Of a stretch of DNA of 64,000 nucleotides, positions 8,075 to 15,769 are shown piece after piece (the stretch's first letter is position 1; the number at the start of each line of letters is the position of its first letter). The stretch comes from an uncultured Prevotella sp. (GTDB lineage: Bacteria; Bacteroidota; Bacteroidia; Bacteroidales; Bacteroidaceae): the NCBI GenBank assembly GCA_900554695.1, contig USHV01000007.1:1-64000 (forward strand), given 5' to 3'. The notes below the pieces were generated by a model. It made no database searches. It saw only the letters and a list, made by a program, of their open reading frames with translations, and had not been told where the DNA came from. A program made the translations under genes and the position numbers.

Positions 8075-10036
8075 TCATTCGGGGCGGAACACGAATATCA
8101 TCGCATCCTTCGACGGCAGCGTAACGCTGTTCCGACTGTCGACGGTTTCACCGCTCCACAGCTCCTGCACCTTATATCTTGTTTCTCTCTTCAGCGGCAT
8201 GCGCTCCACTGGCAGGCTGAATGTCACGGCTTTGTCGCCATAGTTGAACACCGCCAGGCACACCCTGCCGTCCTGTTCGCTGCGTACGAACATGTGTTCG
8301 CTGCGGTCGTTGTCGGCGTTGAGCGGGCGGAAAGCCCTGCCGTCTATAAGCGCGTTCACCCGTTCGTTGGCGAGCATGCTCACGGCGCGCGCCTTCGCTG
8401 TGCTGTCGCCCTTGCTGCTGAAGTCGTCGCCCGTGATGAACATGCCTGTGATTACGGCCGATGTCACCCTCGCACGGTTCTCGCCCTCGGTGGCGTCGCG
8501 CAACACCACGTGGTCGGCGTCGTTGTAGCTGTACACGCGGTCGAGCCACCAGCCCCACGTCAGTGCGTTCATTGTGTATTCGGTGTCTTTTATCTTGTTC
8601 CACGCATCGCACGCTATGCGCCGTGACTGAGCGTATTGTGCCGGAAACAGCGGTGAAATGGATAGATTTATATACATGTCGACGAATATGCTGTCTATCA
8701 TATTCATGCCGTAGTTGTAGGCCTGTGTGCCTGTGGTGATGTCCTTGCGGTACCACGAGTCGGCCTCCATGCGCCCGTGAGTCATGAAGTCCATCTTCAC
8801 GTATCGGTAGCCGCAGCGTCTGAATAGCCGCGCCGTCTTCTCCATCATCGCCCTCACCGCCGGATGAGTCGGGTCTATGGCATAAGCCCCGTCGAGCTCC
8901 TGCGGCTTGCCGTCGGCATAGAGATATATGTCCTTATATTTATATTCGGGCATAGCGTCCACCTGTCTCTCCGGATTCTTCGCCCAGTCGGTGAACGGCG
9001 TCCAGTATATGCACGGCACCTGGTGCATGGCCTTGCAACGATCGGCAAAGTCCTTCAGCTCCGCTTCCTTGAAACTGTCCCAGCCCGAGTCGAGCCCAGT
9101 GTATATCAGTCCGTCGGCATTGTGGAACGAGCGCGGCATGAGCGAGTCGGCCAGAAACGTTGCCACCTCGGTGGCGTTGTCGTGGTTCACGCCGAACTGC
9201 AGCGCACCCCAGCTGTTCCATCCCACCGGCACCGCATGCTTCCACCGGCGCGGCGGCGTGGTCAGGGCGTTGAGACCGGCAAAAAGCTCCATTCCATCGC
9301 GCCAGTCGTCGAAGCGCCCCAGCATCATCATTGCCGAGCGCGGACGTACTGATCGCACCGCGCCGTGGCCCTTCACGTCGCGTGTCAGCTCGTCGGCCAC
9401 GCCGCTGTAGAGTTTCATACCCCTGCGTCCGTCAGTCAGCTCCACGGCATTTTTCCACGTGTCGTGCTCTATTGCTCCCGCCACCAGTCCCTGTCTGCTT
9501 TCGGCATCATACACACACGTCACCTCATAGCTGCGCAACGAGTCGCCCGTCTGTGCGAAGGACGCGTAGCGAATCCACTTGTCGTTGTCGTAAGGTACGA
9601 AAACCGCCCTTTTCATCGGACTTTTTATCATGTCGCCCGTGTGACGTGTCACCAGCGGCGCCATGTACGAAGTGCTTATCACCGAGTCGGCTTCCAACGC
9701 GACATCTGTCAGCATGAAGCCGTCGTACAGTCTGAATGTCCTCACGAGCCTCGGCAGGTCGTGCCCGCTCATGGTCAGCGTCCAGCGCATGCCGCGGCCG
9801 TAGCGGTCGTCTATGCGCTCCTTTTTGAACGCCGTGTGTTCATAAATCCCCGATTTCATCGTGTCTCCGTCCAGGGCATACTCCGCCCATGAGCCCCTCG
9901 CGATGGTGTCGCCACGATATACTATGTCAACGCCGTCGCCGCAGCTCAGACGCCATCCGGCGGTGCTCACTGCCGACGGACGGGTGCACGCGCATGCCGT
10001 CATGGCAGCCAGAAAAATGAAAGTTTTGTTGTGCAT
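8075..10036 (-). CDS. Clan GH-D glycoside hydrolase, alpha-galactosidase-like (melibiase)
   Basis: Predicted exo-alpha-galactosidase or related retaining alpha-glycosidase in the periplasm or at the cell surface. A short signal peptide ends near TACACTRPS; Cys15 or Cys17 may be lipidated, though the lipobox is not classical. Residues about 25-260 form the N-terminal beta-sandwich, 265-560 the TIM barrel (VGWNSWGALQFG, YTGLDSGWDSF) and the rest a beta-sandwich C-domain. D416 in RYVKMDF is the expected nucleophile and D477 in RRIACDAWN the likely acid/base. 653 residues. It is a single-gene unit transcribed toward the protease gene; a TATCTTTG box lies about 105 bases upstream. Exact GH family and sugar specificity are not certain; a second, clearly GH36 enzyme is encoded at 13475. 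Confidence 0.85.
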   Translation of the reverse strand: MHNKTFIFLAAMTACACTRPSAVSTAGWRLSCGDGVDIVYRGDTIARGSWAEYALDGDTMKSGIYEHTAFKKERIDDRYGRGMRWTLTMSGHDLPRLVRTFRLYDGFMLTDVALEADSVISTSYMAPLVTRHTGDMIKSPMKRAVFVPYDNDKWIRYASFAQTGDSLRSYEVTCVYDAESRQGLVAGAIEHDTWKNAVELTDGRRGMKLYSGVADELTRDVKGHGAVRSVRPRSAMMMLGRFDDWRDGMELFAGLNALTTPPRRWKHAVPVGWNSWGALQFGVNHDNATEVATFLADSLMPRSFHNADGLIYTGLDSGWDSFKEAELKDFADRCKAMHQVPCIYWTPFTDWAKNPERQVDAMPEYKYKDIYLYADGKPQELDGAYAIDPTHPAVRAMMEKTARLFRRCGYRYVKMDFMTHGRMEADSWYRKDITTGTQAYNYGMNMIDSIFVDMYINLSISPLFPAQYAQSRRIACDAWNKIKDTEYTMNALTWGWWLDRVYSYNDADHVVLRDATEGENRARVTSAVITGMFITGDDFSSKGDSTAKARAVSMLANERVNALIDGRAFRPLNADNDRSEHMFVRSEQDGRVCLAVFNYGDKAVTFSLPVERMPLKRETRYKVQELWSGETVDSRNSVTLPSKDAMIFVFRPE

Positions 10037-10501
10037 TGTCAGAATTTAGGTTTATATGGTACGGTTGTCATCTCCCGCCACCCATCCTCCGTCTGTCGTC
10101 GCAGGGCTTCTGTCCGGGATGATGTGGCAGGGTGTGTATGCAAAGATAAGACAAAAACCGTCAGAAACGAAACAAAATGGTTGTATTTTGAATGTTCATG
10201 AGACACGGCGTGGCGCGCAAAACGGCTCTGCGGATGAATGGCTGTTAAAGACAAAAAGGTTCACATTTCTATAAAATAAGATTCGATGTCAGAGTTCTTT
10301 AATAAATATTTTCAAATGAAAAATAAATCAGTGATAAATGATAACTTAAGTCTATTTCATATAATAAATTCTCTATTTTATCATTATAATAATATAACAC
10401 TTGTTAATTAACTTTATTACTATTAATTTGGTTAAATTAGAATTTGGATATATGAGGAAAAAAGTATTAATTTGCAATGGCATATACAATAATGAAATGG
10501 G
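10037..10501. other. Intergenic region with the left boundary of the AT-rich island
   Basis: Up to about 10250 the sequence has host-like composition and holds the glycosidase promoter. From about 10265 it becomes strongly AT-rich, matching the two following genes. TTAATTTG-like boxes near 10423 and 10468 could serve the ATPase gene as imperfect -7 elements. No direct-repeat attachment site, tRNA remnant or recombinase was found at the boundary. Confidence 0.5.
10141..10148 (-). promoter_or_regulatory. Bacteroidetes -7 box (TATCTTTG) for the minus-strand glycosidase
   Basis: On the minus strand the sequence reads TATCTTTG, a perfect TAnnTTTG primary-sigma -7 element, about 105 bases upstream of the glycosidase start. 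Confidence 0.65.
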
Positions 10502-11803
10502 ATGAAAAAATTAATTGAATTGACAATTCGGGACTTTAGAGCAATTAAAGCTGCAGATATTGGACTTGATGGTATTACTGTGGTATCTGGTATTAATGGA
10601 TGTGGTAAAAGTACAATGTCTAAATTGCTTTATTATGTATTTCGTAATGCAAATCAATATAGTGAATTGGTTTTAGCTCATACAAATAGTCAAATTCGTC
10701 CGTATTTGAGTATTTTAGAACAAATACAGTCTTTATTGTTGTATCATAGAGATATAAGAATGTCATTTCGCCGTGTTCTTCATAGAAATATGGAGTTATC
10801 TGATTTGAATGATGCACAAAAATATCTAGATTCAATAAAGGAGTTATGTAATAAGTTCTTAGATGTAGATAACACTTTACAAAAAAGTGGAAATACACTT
10901 GTAACAGAGAGACTTAAGATGATTTTGCTCTCAACGTTAAAAGTGAATGAAAATAGGGATACAAAACAATTGTTAGATCTTTTAATTGGAAGAATCGCTG
11001 AACATTTTTCTAAAGCAGAACAGTTAATGGCAGAGCGTCCTTATAGATTGCTAAAAGCAAGCTTAAATTCTGCATTTGATTATGATTTAACAAAAAAAGT
11101 CTTTATAAAAGAATATGGCGATACAATTTATGGAGACAATATATCAAATGTACCTTTATTACATTATATAAAAAAAGTTGCCTATATTGATACTCCTATG
11201 GTTATTGGAATGGAAACGTCTTATGGGCAACCATTATATTGGAAAGAATTAAATTCTTTACTTAAACTTCCTCCTAAGAGAGGTTATAAAAGAACTATTA
11301 ATAATTTTATTAAAGAAGAGATTCTAAATGGTGATATATCTTTCGATGATGATGATTTTTCTGGAAGTTTTAAGTATAAAAGAAAAGACGGAAAAGAATT
11401 TGATCTTTTAGAATGTGCAACAGGTATCAAATCGTTCTCTTTGATTCAGTTACTTTTGAAGAATCTTTTTTTGGATGAAAATACACTAATGATTATTGAT
11501 GAACCAGAGGCTCATTTGCATCCACAATGGATTGTAGAATATGCAAGATTAATAGTATTGTTACATAAAAAAGTTGGTGTTAAATTTTTTATTGCTAGTC
11601 ATAGTACAGATATGGTTAGTGCTATTCGATACATTGCAGAAAAAGAAAAAATTTTATCATCAGTATCTTTTTATGTTGCAGAAAATTCTGTTAACGATTC
11701 TTATGTGTTTCATAATTTAGAACATGATATAGAACCTATTTTTGAATCATTTAATAAATCATTTGAGCGGTTAGATTTTTATGTCAGCAAAAGTAAAAAA
11801 TGA
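10502..11803 (+). CDS. ABC/SMC-type AAA ATPase of a probable two-gene defence cassette
   Basis: A soluble 433-residue ATPase of the AAA_15/AAA_21 (OLD- and Rad50-like) class. Visible motifs: Walker A GINGCGKST at about 30-38 after an N-terminal LTIRDFRAIKAADIGLDGITVVSG; a helical insertion (about 60-260, charged and likely coiled); a degenerate ABC signature ATGIKSFSLIQLLLKN at about 306-321; Walker B LMIIDEPEAHLHPQW with D333/E334; and the H-loop FFIASHSTDM with H367. No TOPRIM or nuclease domain is fused. The downstream gene overlaps its end by 23 bases, implying coupled translation. Composition is strikingly AT-rich: I count 28% G+C in 11821-11880 (the next gene) against 53% in 14041-14100. 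ATPases of this type pair with nucleases in phage-defence systems (PARIS, Septu, Gabija and others); function here is inferred. Confidence 0.85.
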   Translation: MKKLIELTIRDFRAIKAADIGLDGITVVSGINGCGKSTMSKLLYYVFRNANQYSELVLAHTNSQIRPYLSILEQIQSLLLYHRDIRMSFRRVLHRNMELSDLNDAQKYLDSIKELCNKFLDVDNTLQKSGNTLVTERLKMILLSTLKVNENRDTKQLLDLLIGRIAEHFSKAEQLMAERPYRLLKASLNSAFDYDLTKKVFIKEYGDTIYGDNISNVPLLHYIKKVAYIDTPMVIGMETSYGQPLYWKELNSLLKLPPKRGYKRTINNFIKEEILNGDISFDDDDFSGSFKYKRKDGKEFDLLECATGIKSFSLIQLLLKNLFLDENTLMIIDEPEAHLHPQWIVEYARLIVLLHKKVGVKFFIASHSTDMVSAIRYIAEKEKILSSVSFYVAENSVNDSYVFHNLEHDIEPIFESFNKSFERLDFYVSKSKK

Positions 11804-12317
11804 TAAGAGTACTATACAACGCAAGTATAAGGATGAATTATCTATTCGTAATTTTGTTACTGGTAATAGAATAATGGAAGAAAGTATTGAATTTATTAAA
11901 TGTATTCTACAAAATGAAGGGTATAAAAATAAAAAAAATTATTTTAAAAACGAAATAGCTTTAAATCTTGATAAAGTTGAATCTCTTCTAAAAAAAGGAA
12001 CTTTGCGAGATAAAACAGTTGATTTTGTAGTCGGTTTAGAAAAAGACTGGCTTCTTTTAGTTGAAGCTAAATTGGATGTAGATAATGTAGACAATATCAT
12101 CAAAGGTATCTTTGGCAAGGTATCTCATTCAATGGATATATTAAAATCAAATATTAATTATATTCATTCAGAAAGTATTGTTATTATATTATTAAAAGAT
12201 CAAAATTTTCAACAACGATCACATCGGCTTAGAAAATTATTGCTTGCACGCACTCCAAATATTAAACCATTAAGAGTTTGTGATTTTTATAAAAATTATT
12301 TTATGCCCGATAATTAA
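11781..12317 (+). CDS. PD-(D/E)XK-like nuclease candidate, partner of the ATPase
   Basis: A 178-residue protein I do not recognise as a named family. Its centre carries an arrangement typical of PD-(D/E)XK phosphodiesterases: a predicted helix with E58 and E67, then KTVDFVVGL with D81, then a hydrophobic strand ending in the triad E95-A-K97 (LLLVEAKLD). The D-to-E spacing of 14 fits the fold. A second hydrophobic strand (SIVIILLKD) follows. The N-terminus is very basic (KVKNDKSTIQRKYKDEL), possibly for nucleic-acid contact. The ATG at 11781 lies inside the end of the ATPase gene; an in-frame internal ATG at 11874 would leave the nuclease core intact but remove the basic region. Same AT-rich composition as the ATPase. 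It could instead be a non-catalytic partner, but the motif makes a nuclease the best guess. Confidence 0.7.
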   Translation: MSAKVKNDKSTIQRKYKDELSIRNFVTGNRIMEESIEFIKCILQNEGYKNKKNYFKNEIALNLDKVESLLKKGTLRDKTVDFVVGLEKDWLLLVEAKLDVDNVDNIIKGIFGKVSHSMDILKSNINYIHSESIVIILLKDQNFQQRSHRLRKLLLARTPNIKPLRVCDFYKNYFMPDN

Positions 12318-12561
12318 TTGTTGCTCGTGAATGATGGAAAATCAATTAATTAAGATATTTAAAAGTTATTAATTCATTATAGACTGCGTTTTATTTATGT
12401 TCCATTTGATTAAAATGTAACTACGTCTTTTATTGCATATATCACATATGACTATTTTACGATTTCTCATGATTTTATTTTGACAAAATATTTTCTCAAA
12501 AGAGGTGTAAAGGAATGTTAAATTACGCATAATGCAGCCTGTTTTTCATCATACTGCATTG
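12318..12561. other. AT-rich right flank of the cassette
   Basis: After the nuclease stop the sequence stays AT-rich to about 12530, with no open frame of note, no terminator with a clear T-run and no terminal repeat matching the left flank. Composition returns to host-like where array A begins. Confidence 0.4.
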
Positions 12562-12715
12562 TGATATACCCCATAACATAGTCCGAAACCGTTCGTTTCG
12601 CTTTCCGATATTGCCCATTTCATGTTCCGAAATAGCCCATTTCATGGTGCGATATGGTGCTTTTCGGCCCATGAAATGGGCCATTTCGCAAGCCGAAATG
12701 ATGCTTTTTGCAAAG
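12562..12715 (-). repeat. 22-bp degenerate palindromic array A (seven units, best preserved)
   Basis: Units start at 12562, 12584, 12606, 12628, 12650, 12672 and 12694, all exactly 22 bases apart; a decayed eighth begins at 12716. Typical cores are CGAAATAGCCCATTTCA, CGATATGGTGCTTTTCG and TGAAATGGGCCATTTCG. Each core is an imperfect palindrome of about 17 bases followed by a variable 5-base linker. The linker sequence differs in every unit while the phase is kept. The related leader lies to the right (12725-12885, reversed), so by comparison with array D the element is oriented on the minus strand. 22 bp is close to two helical turns, so all cores would face one side of the DNA. Confidence 0.8.
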
Positions 12716-12724
12716 CGATAAAAT

Positions 12725-12885
12725 ACCCCTTAAACATAAGTTGCTGCTATTCAATATTTTATAAAAACCTCTTATTTTCCGTGTATTTGCGCCCGAAGAA
12801 AAGTCAGTCCGCAAATACTCGCTTATTTTTCGGGGTAGAGTGGAAAACTCAGACGTGAAAAACGAAATCCGGTTACAATCTGAAA
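12725..12885 (-). repeat. Leader segment of intergenic repeat element, copy 2 (inverted)
   Basis: The reverse complement of this stretch matches 7389-7560. Arms GTATTTGCG at 12783-12791 and CGCAAATAC at 12810-12818 form a perfect 9-bp stem with an 18-base loop, the same geometry as in copy 1. The loop sequence is also related to that of copy 1, and CGGGGTAG / CTACCCCG blocks flank it. Because leader-then-array polarity is kept despite inversion, leader and array appear to be one element. Confidence 0.75.
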
Positions 12886-12935
12886 GCTGTACGTATCGGT
12901 TTTATTCATGTATAAGACAATAGCGTTTGTTCAGA

Positions 12936-13139
12936 GTTTAACCCCCATCGGTCATTAGACTGCATATAATTTTATATGTGTGTTTATTCATGTTTTCAGC
13001 CGTCTTTTTGTTCTCTGTCGGCATTTTTTGCCGGTTTTTTCTTGACATAGTCCGTTATGCCTGCAAAAAATCCAACTAAAATACGCTCAATATAAACAAA
13101 AATACAGACTGAATTCTAATGACCGATTCGGGTTTAAAC
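12936..13139. repeat. Inverted-repeat element, arms about 24 bp
   Basis: GTTTAACCCCCATCGGTCATTAGA at 12936-12959 is matched, inverted and with a few mismatches, by 13115-13139 (TCTAATGACCGAT followed by TCGGGTTTAAAC). The arms enclose about 155 bases of AT-rich sequence with small hairpins (CGGCATTTTTTGCCGG) and no open frame. The layout suits a non-autonomous transposable element (MITE) or a long structured RNA. No transposase is present and no target-site duplication was confirmed. Confidence 0.6.
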
Positions 13140-13247
13140 CGCAGTTTTTTATTAAAAGCGATATCCATCGAATATTCATATTTTATACATCAAATCGTGA
13201 CCTGTCCGCAAAGACATTACGGAAAATGTCACTCATTCTGTGTTTTT

Positions 13248-13272
13248 TGACACTCCAAAGTGTAAATATCAC
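13248..13272 (+). repeat. Dispersed 25-bp motif, copy 1
   Basis: TGACACTCCAAAGTGTAAAT and the next five bases recur, inverted and with two single-base insertions and one substitution, at 38295-38321. The core ACACTCCAAAGTGT is itself an imperfect palindrome. It lies about 75 bases upstream of a -7 box for the GH36 gene, so a regulator-binding site is possible. Confidence 0.45.
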
Positions 13273-13324
13273 TGTTCAGACGGCGGAAAACACGGGCGGA
13301 AGGCGGTCTGCGAAAATAATTCCG

Positions 13325-13332
13325 TAATTTTG
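13325..13332 (+). promoter_or_regulatory. Bacteroidetes -7 box (TAATTTTG) upstream of the GH36 gene
   Basis: A perfect TAnnTTTG element about 143 bases upstream of the GH36 start. If used, the transcript has a leader of about 135 bases. The small open frame across this region (13240-13461) has no family resemblance and is probably not a gene. Confidence 0.5.
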
Positions 13333-13474
13333 TATTGCATGATGAGGGTGAAGATTGTCTGCTCTTGCATCCTGCATACTGCTGCAAGAGCATTGCAATC
13401 GTCACTGTTTATCGTTTTTCCTGCGGGTATCATGCGATTTTATATGATAAAAACCAACTAAAAACAATAACTAT

Positions 13475-15652
13475 ATGAAGAAACTAATAATGTTAGTCCT
13501 TGCCGTCGCGGGGTGCATGGCGGCGACAGGACGCACCAACATCTCGGTGACTACTGACCACACGCAGCTCGTGTTGCAGGTGAAGGACAACGGCCGCCTT
13601 TATCAGACCTATCTGGGTGAGAGGCTGTCGGCCGACTCAAACCTCGACGATCTGGACCAGCCGTGGGCCAAACCCACCAACAGCAACATCGCCGGTTTCG
13701 AGGCATATCCGGTGATGGGTACAGAAGATTATTACGATGCCGCGATGGGCATACGCCATGCCGACGGCAATCCCACTACGGTGTTGAAGTATGTATCGCA
13801 CGAACAGCGCGCCACGGATGGCGGTACGGAAACCATAGTCAGACTGAAAGACGAGGTCTATCCGGTGAACGTCACGCTGCACTATGTGGCATACGCCAAG
13901 GAGGACATCATAAAACAGTGGGCGGAGATAAGCCACGGTGAGAAGGGCGACGTGGACCTTTCGCGCTACTTCTCGTCAATACTCTATTTCGAAAGCGACA
14001 AATACTATCTGACGGAGTTCTGCGGCGACTGGGGCAAGGAGATGCAGATGAAGCACACGGAGCTGAACAACGGCAAGAAAATACTCGACAGCCGACTCGG
14101 CACACGTACCACGATGGCTATGCAGCCGTTCTTCGAGCTGGGCTTCGACGCACCGGCACGCGAGAACGAAGGCACCGTGCTCATGGGCACGATAGCCTGG
14201 ACGGGCAATTTCAGATTCACGTTTGAGGTGGATCACAACGGTGCGCTGCGCGTGCTGAGCGGCATCAATCCCGATGCGTCGCTCTATAGACTGAAGCGCG
14301 GCGAGGTGTTCGTCACACCGGAATTCATATTCACCCTCAGCACCGAAGGAGTGGGCGAGGGCAGTCGCAGGTTCGCCCGCTGGGCACTCAATCATCAGTT
14401 GTTCAAAGGCAAAGAGGACCGCATGACTCTGCTTAACAACTGGGAAAACACCTATTTCGACTTCAATGAGGAAAAGCTCGCGTCGCTCTTCGATGAGGCA
14501 CGCGACCTGGGCGTGGATCTGTTCCTGCTCGACGACGGATGGTTCGGCAACAAATATCCGCGCGAGAACGACCGCGCCGGACTGGGCGACTGGCAGGTGA
14601 ACCGTAAGAAACTGCCCAACGGCGTGCCTTATCTTGTGAAGACAGCCAACGAGAAGGGTGTGGAGTTCGGTATATGGATAGAGCCGGAGATGGTCAATCC
14701 GAGCAGTGAGCTGGCGGAGAAGCATCCCGACTGGATACTGCGCCTGCCCGATCGCGACACCTACTACTTCCGCAACCAGCTTGTGCTCGATATGACCAAT
14801 CCCGAGGTGCAGGACTTTGTGTTCGGCGTGGTGGACAATCTGATGCAGGAGAATCCGAACCTCAAGTTCTTCAAGTGGGACTGCAACAGCCCTATAACCA
14901 ACATCTATTCGCATTATGAGAAGAAAAACCAGGGCAACCTGTATGTGGATTATGTGCGCGGTCTGTATAAGACGCTCGACCGCATACAGCAGAAATATCC
15001 CGACCTGAACATGATGATGTGCTCGAGCGGAGGCGGACGCTGCGACTTCGGAGCGCTGAAATACTTCACCGAGTTCTGGTGCAGCGACAACACCGACCCT
15101 GTGGAACGACTCTTCATACAGTGGGGTTTCTCCCACTTCATGCCTGCCAAGGTGATGTGTGCGCACGTGACCAACTGGAACCGCCGCGCTTCAGTGAAGT
15201 TCCGCACCGACGTAGCGTTCATGTGTAAGCTTGGCTTCGACATCGGACTCCACGACATGGCGCCTGCCGACAAGGCTTTCTGCCAGAACGCGCTGAAGGA
15301 ATATAACCGTCTGAAGGAACTCGTGTTCAGCCCTATGACCTATCGTCTGGTGTCGCCTTATGAGGGCGAGCACTGCGTCATCGAGCGTGTTTCGGAGGAC
15401 AAGAGCCACGCCATCGTCGCCGCATACGACATACATCCGCGATTCAGCGAGAGCATTCACCCCACACGTCTGCAGGGACTGGATGCCGATGCGCGCTACC
15501 GTGTTAAGGAAATATGCCTCATGCCCGACGCACGTTCGGGAATGTACTTCAATGACAGAGTATATACGGGCGACTATCTGATGAAGGTCGGGCTGAAGAT
15601 GCTCACAGGAGACGAGCTTTCGAGCCGCATCATCGAGCTTGTGAAAGAATGA
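13475..15652 (+). CDS. GH36 alpha-galactosidase, secreted
   Basis: Releases terminal alpha-1,6-galactose from raffinose-family oligosaccharides, galactomannans or host glycans by a retaining mechanism. Signal peptide MKKLIMLVLAVAGCMAATGR; the N-terminal beta-supersandwich occupies about 20-310; the TIM barrel contains LLDDGWFG at about 352-358, GDWQVNRKKLPNG, WIEPEMVNP, the nucleophile D469 in FFKWDCN and the acid/base D538 in CSDNTDP; MMMCSSGGGRCDFG is the expected GH36 loop; a C-terminal beta domain follows. 725 residues, the usual GH36 length. It is a single gene that converges with the GH76 gene across a shared terminator. Confidence 0.96.
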   Translation: MKKLIMLVLAVAGCMAATGRTNISVTTDHTQLVLQVKDNGRLYQTYLGERLSADSNLDDLDQPWAKPTNSNIAGFEAYPVMGTEDYYDAAMGIRHADGNPTTVLKYVSHEQRATDGGTETIVRLKDEVYPVNVTLHYVAYAKEDIIKQWAEISHGEKGDVDLSRYFSSILYFESDKYYLTEFCGDWGKEMQMKHTELNNGKKILDSRLGTRTTMAMQPFFELGFDAPARENEGTVLMGTIAWTGNFRFTFEVDHNGALRVLSGINPDASLYRLKRGEVFVTPEFIFTLSTEGVGEGSRRFARWALNHQLFKGKEDRMTLLNNWENTYFDFNEEKLASLFDEARDLGVDLFLLDDGWFGNKYPRENDRAGLGDWQVNRKKLPNGVPYLVKTANEKGVEFGIWIEPEMVNPSSELAEKHPDWILRLPDRDTYYFRNQLVLDMTNPEVQDFVFGVVDNLMQENPNLKFFKWDCNSPITNIYSHYEKKNQGNLYVDYVRGLYKTLDRIQQKYPDLNMMMCSSGGGRCDFGALKYFTEFWCSDNTDPVERLFIQWGFSHFMPAKVMCAHVTNWNRRASVKFRTDVAFMCKLGFDIGLHDMAPADKAFCQNALKEYNRLKELVFSPMTYRLVSPYEGEHCVIERVSEDKSHAIVAAYDIHPRFSESIHPTRLQGLDADARYRVKEICLMPDARSGMYFNDRVYTGDYLMKVGLKMLTGDELSSRIIELVKE

Positions 15653-15670
15653 TACTGTGTTACGTATATG

Positions 15671-15691
15671 GCGTCCGCGCGATGCGGACGC
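15671..15691. other. Perfect 8-bp hairpin between convergent genes
   Basis: GCGTCCGC and GCGGACGC are perfectly complementary with a 5-base loop. No T-run follows; the true terminator is about 30 bases further on. Confidence 0.5.
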
Positions 15692-15713
15692 AACCATTGT
15701 GACATTAAAACAA

Positions 15714-15748
15714 TAAAAAAGCGGGGACCGTTTCCGGTCTCCGCTTTC
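15714..15748. terminator. Bidirectional terminator between GH36 and GH76 genes
   Basis: AGCGGGGACCG and CGGTCTCCGCT form an 11-bp stem with one wobble pair and a 3-base loop. It is preceded by six A residues and followed by TTCTTTG, so it can end transcription from both convergent genes. Confidence 0.85.
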
Positions 15749-15769
15749 TTTGTATTTATGCTTCCGCTT

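Noticed and set aside
10265..12530. Prophage or integrative element around the ATPase-nuclease cassette
   Set aside because: No integrase, transposase, tRNA or flanking direct repeat was found; only composition marks the island.
12562..12715. CRISPR array
   Set aside because: Units are degenerate, the variable part is only about five bases, no exact repeat exists, and no cas genes are in the window.
13240..13461. 73-residue gene upstream of the GH36 gene
   Set aside because: Cys-rich sequence without resemblance; it runs across a predicted promoter box.
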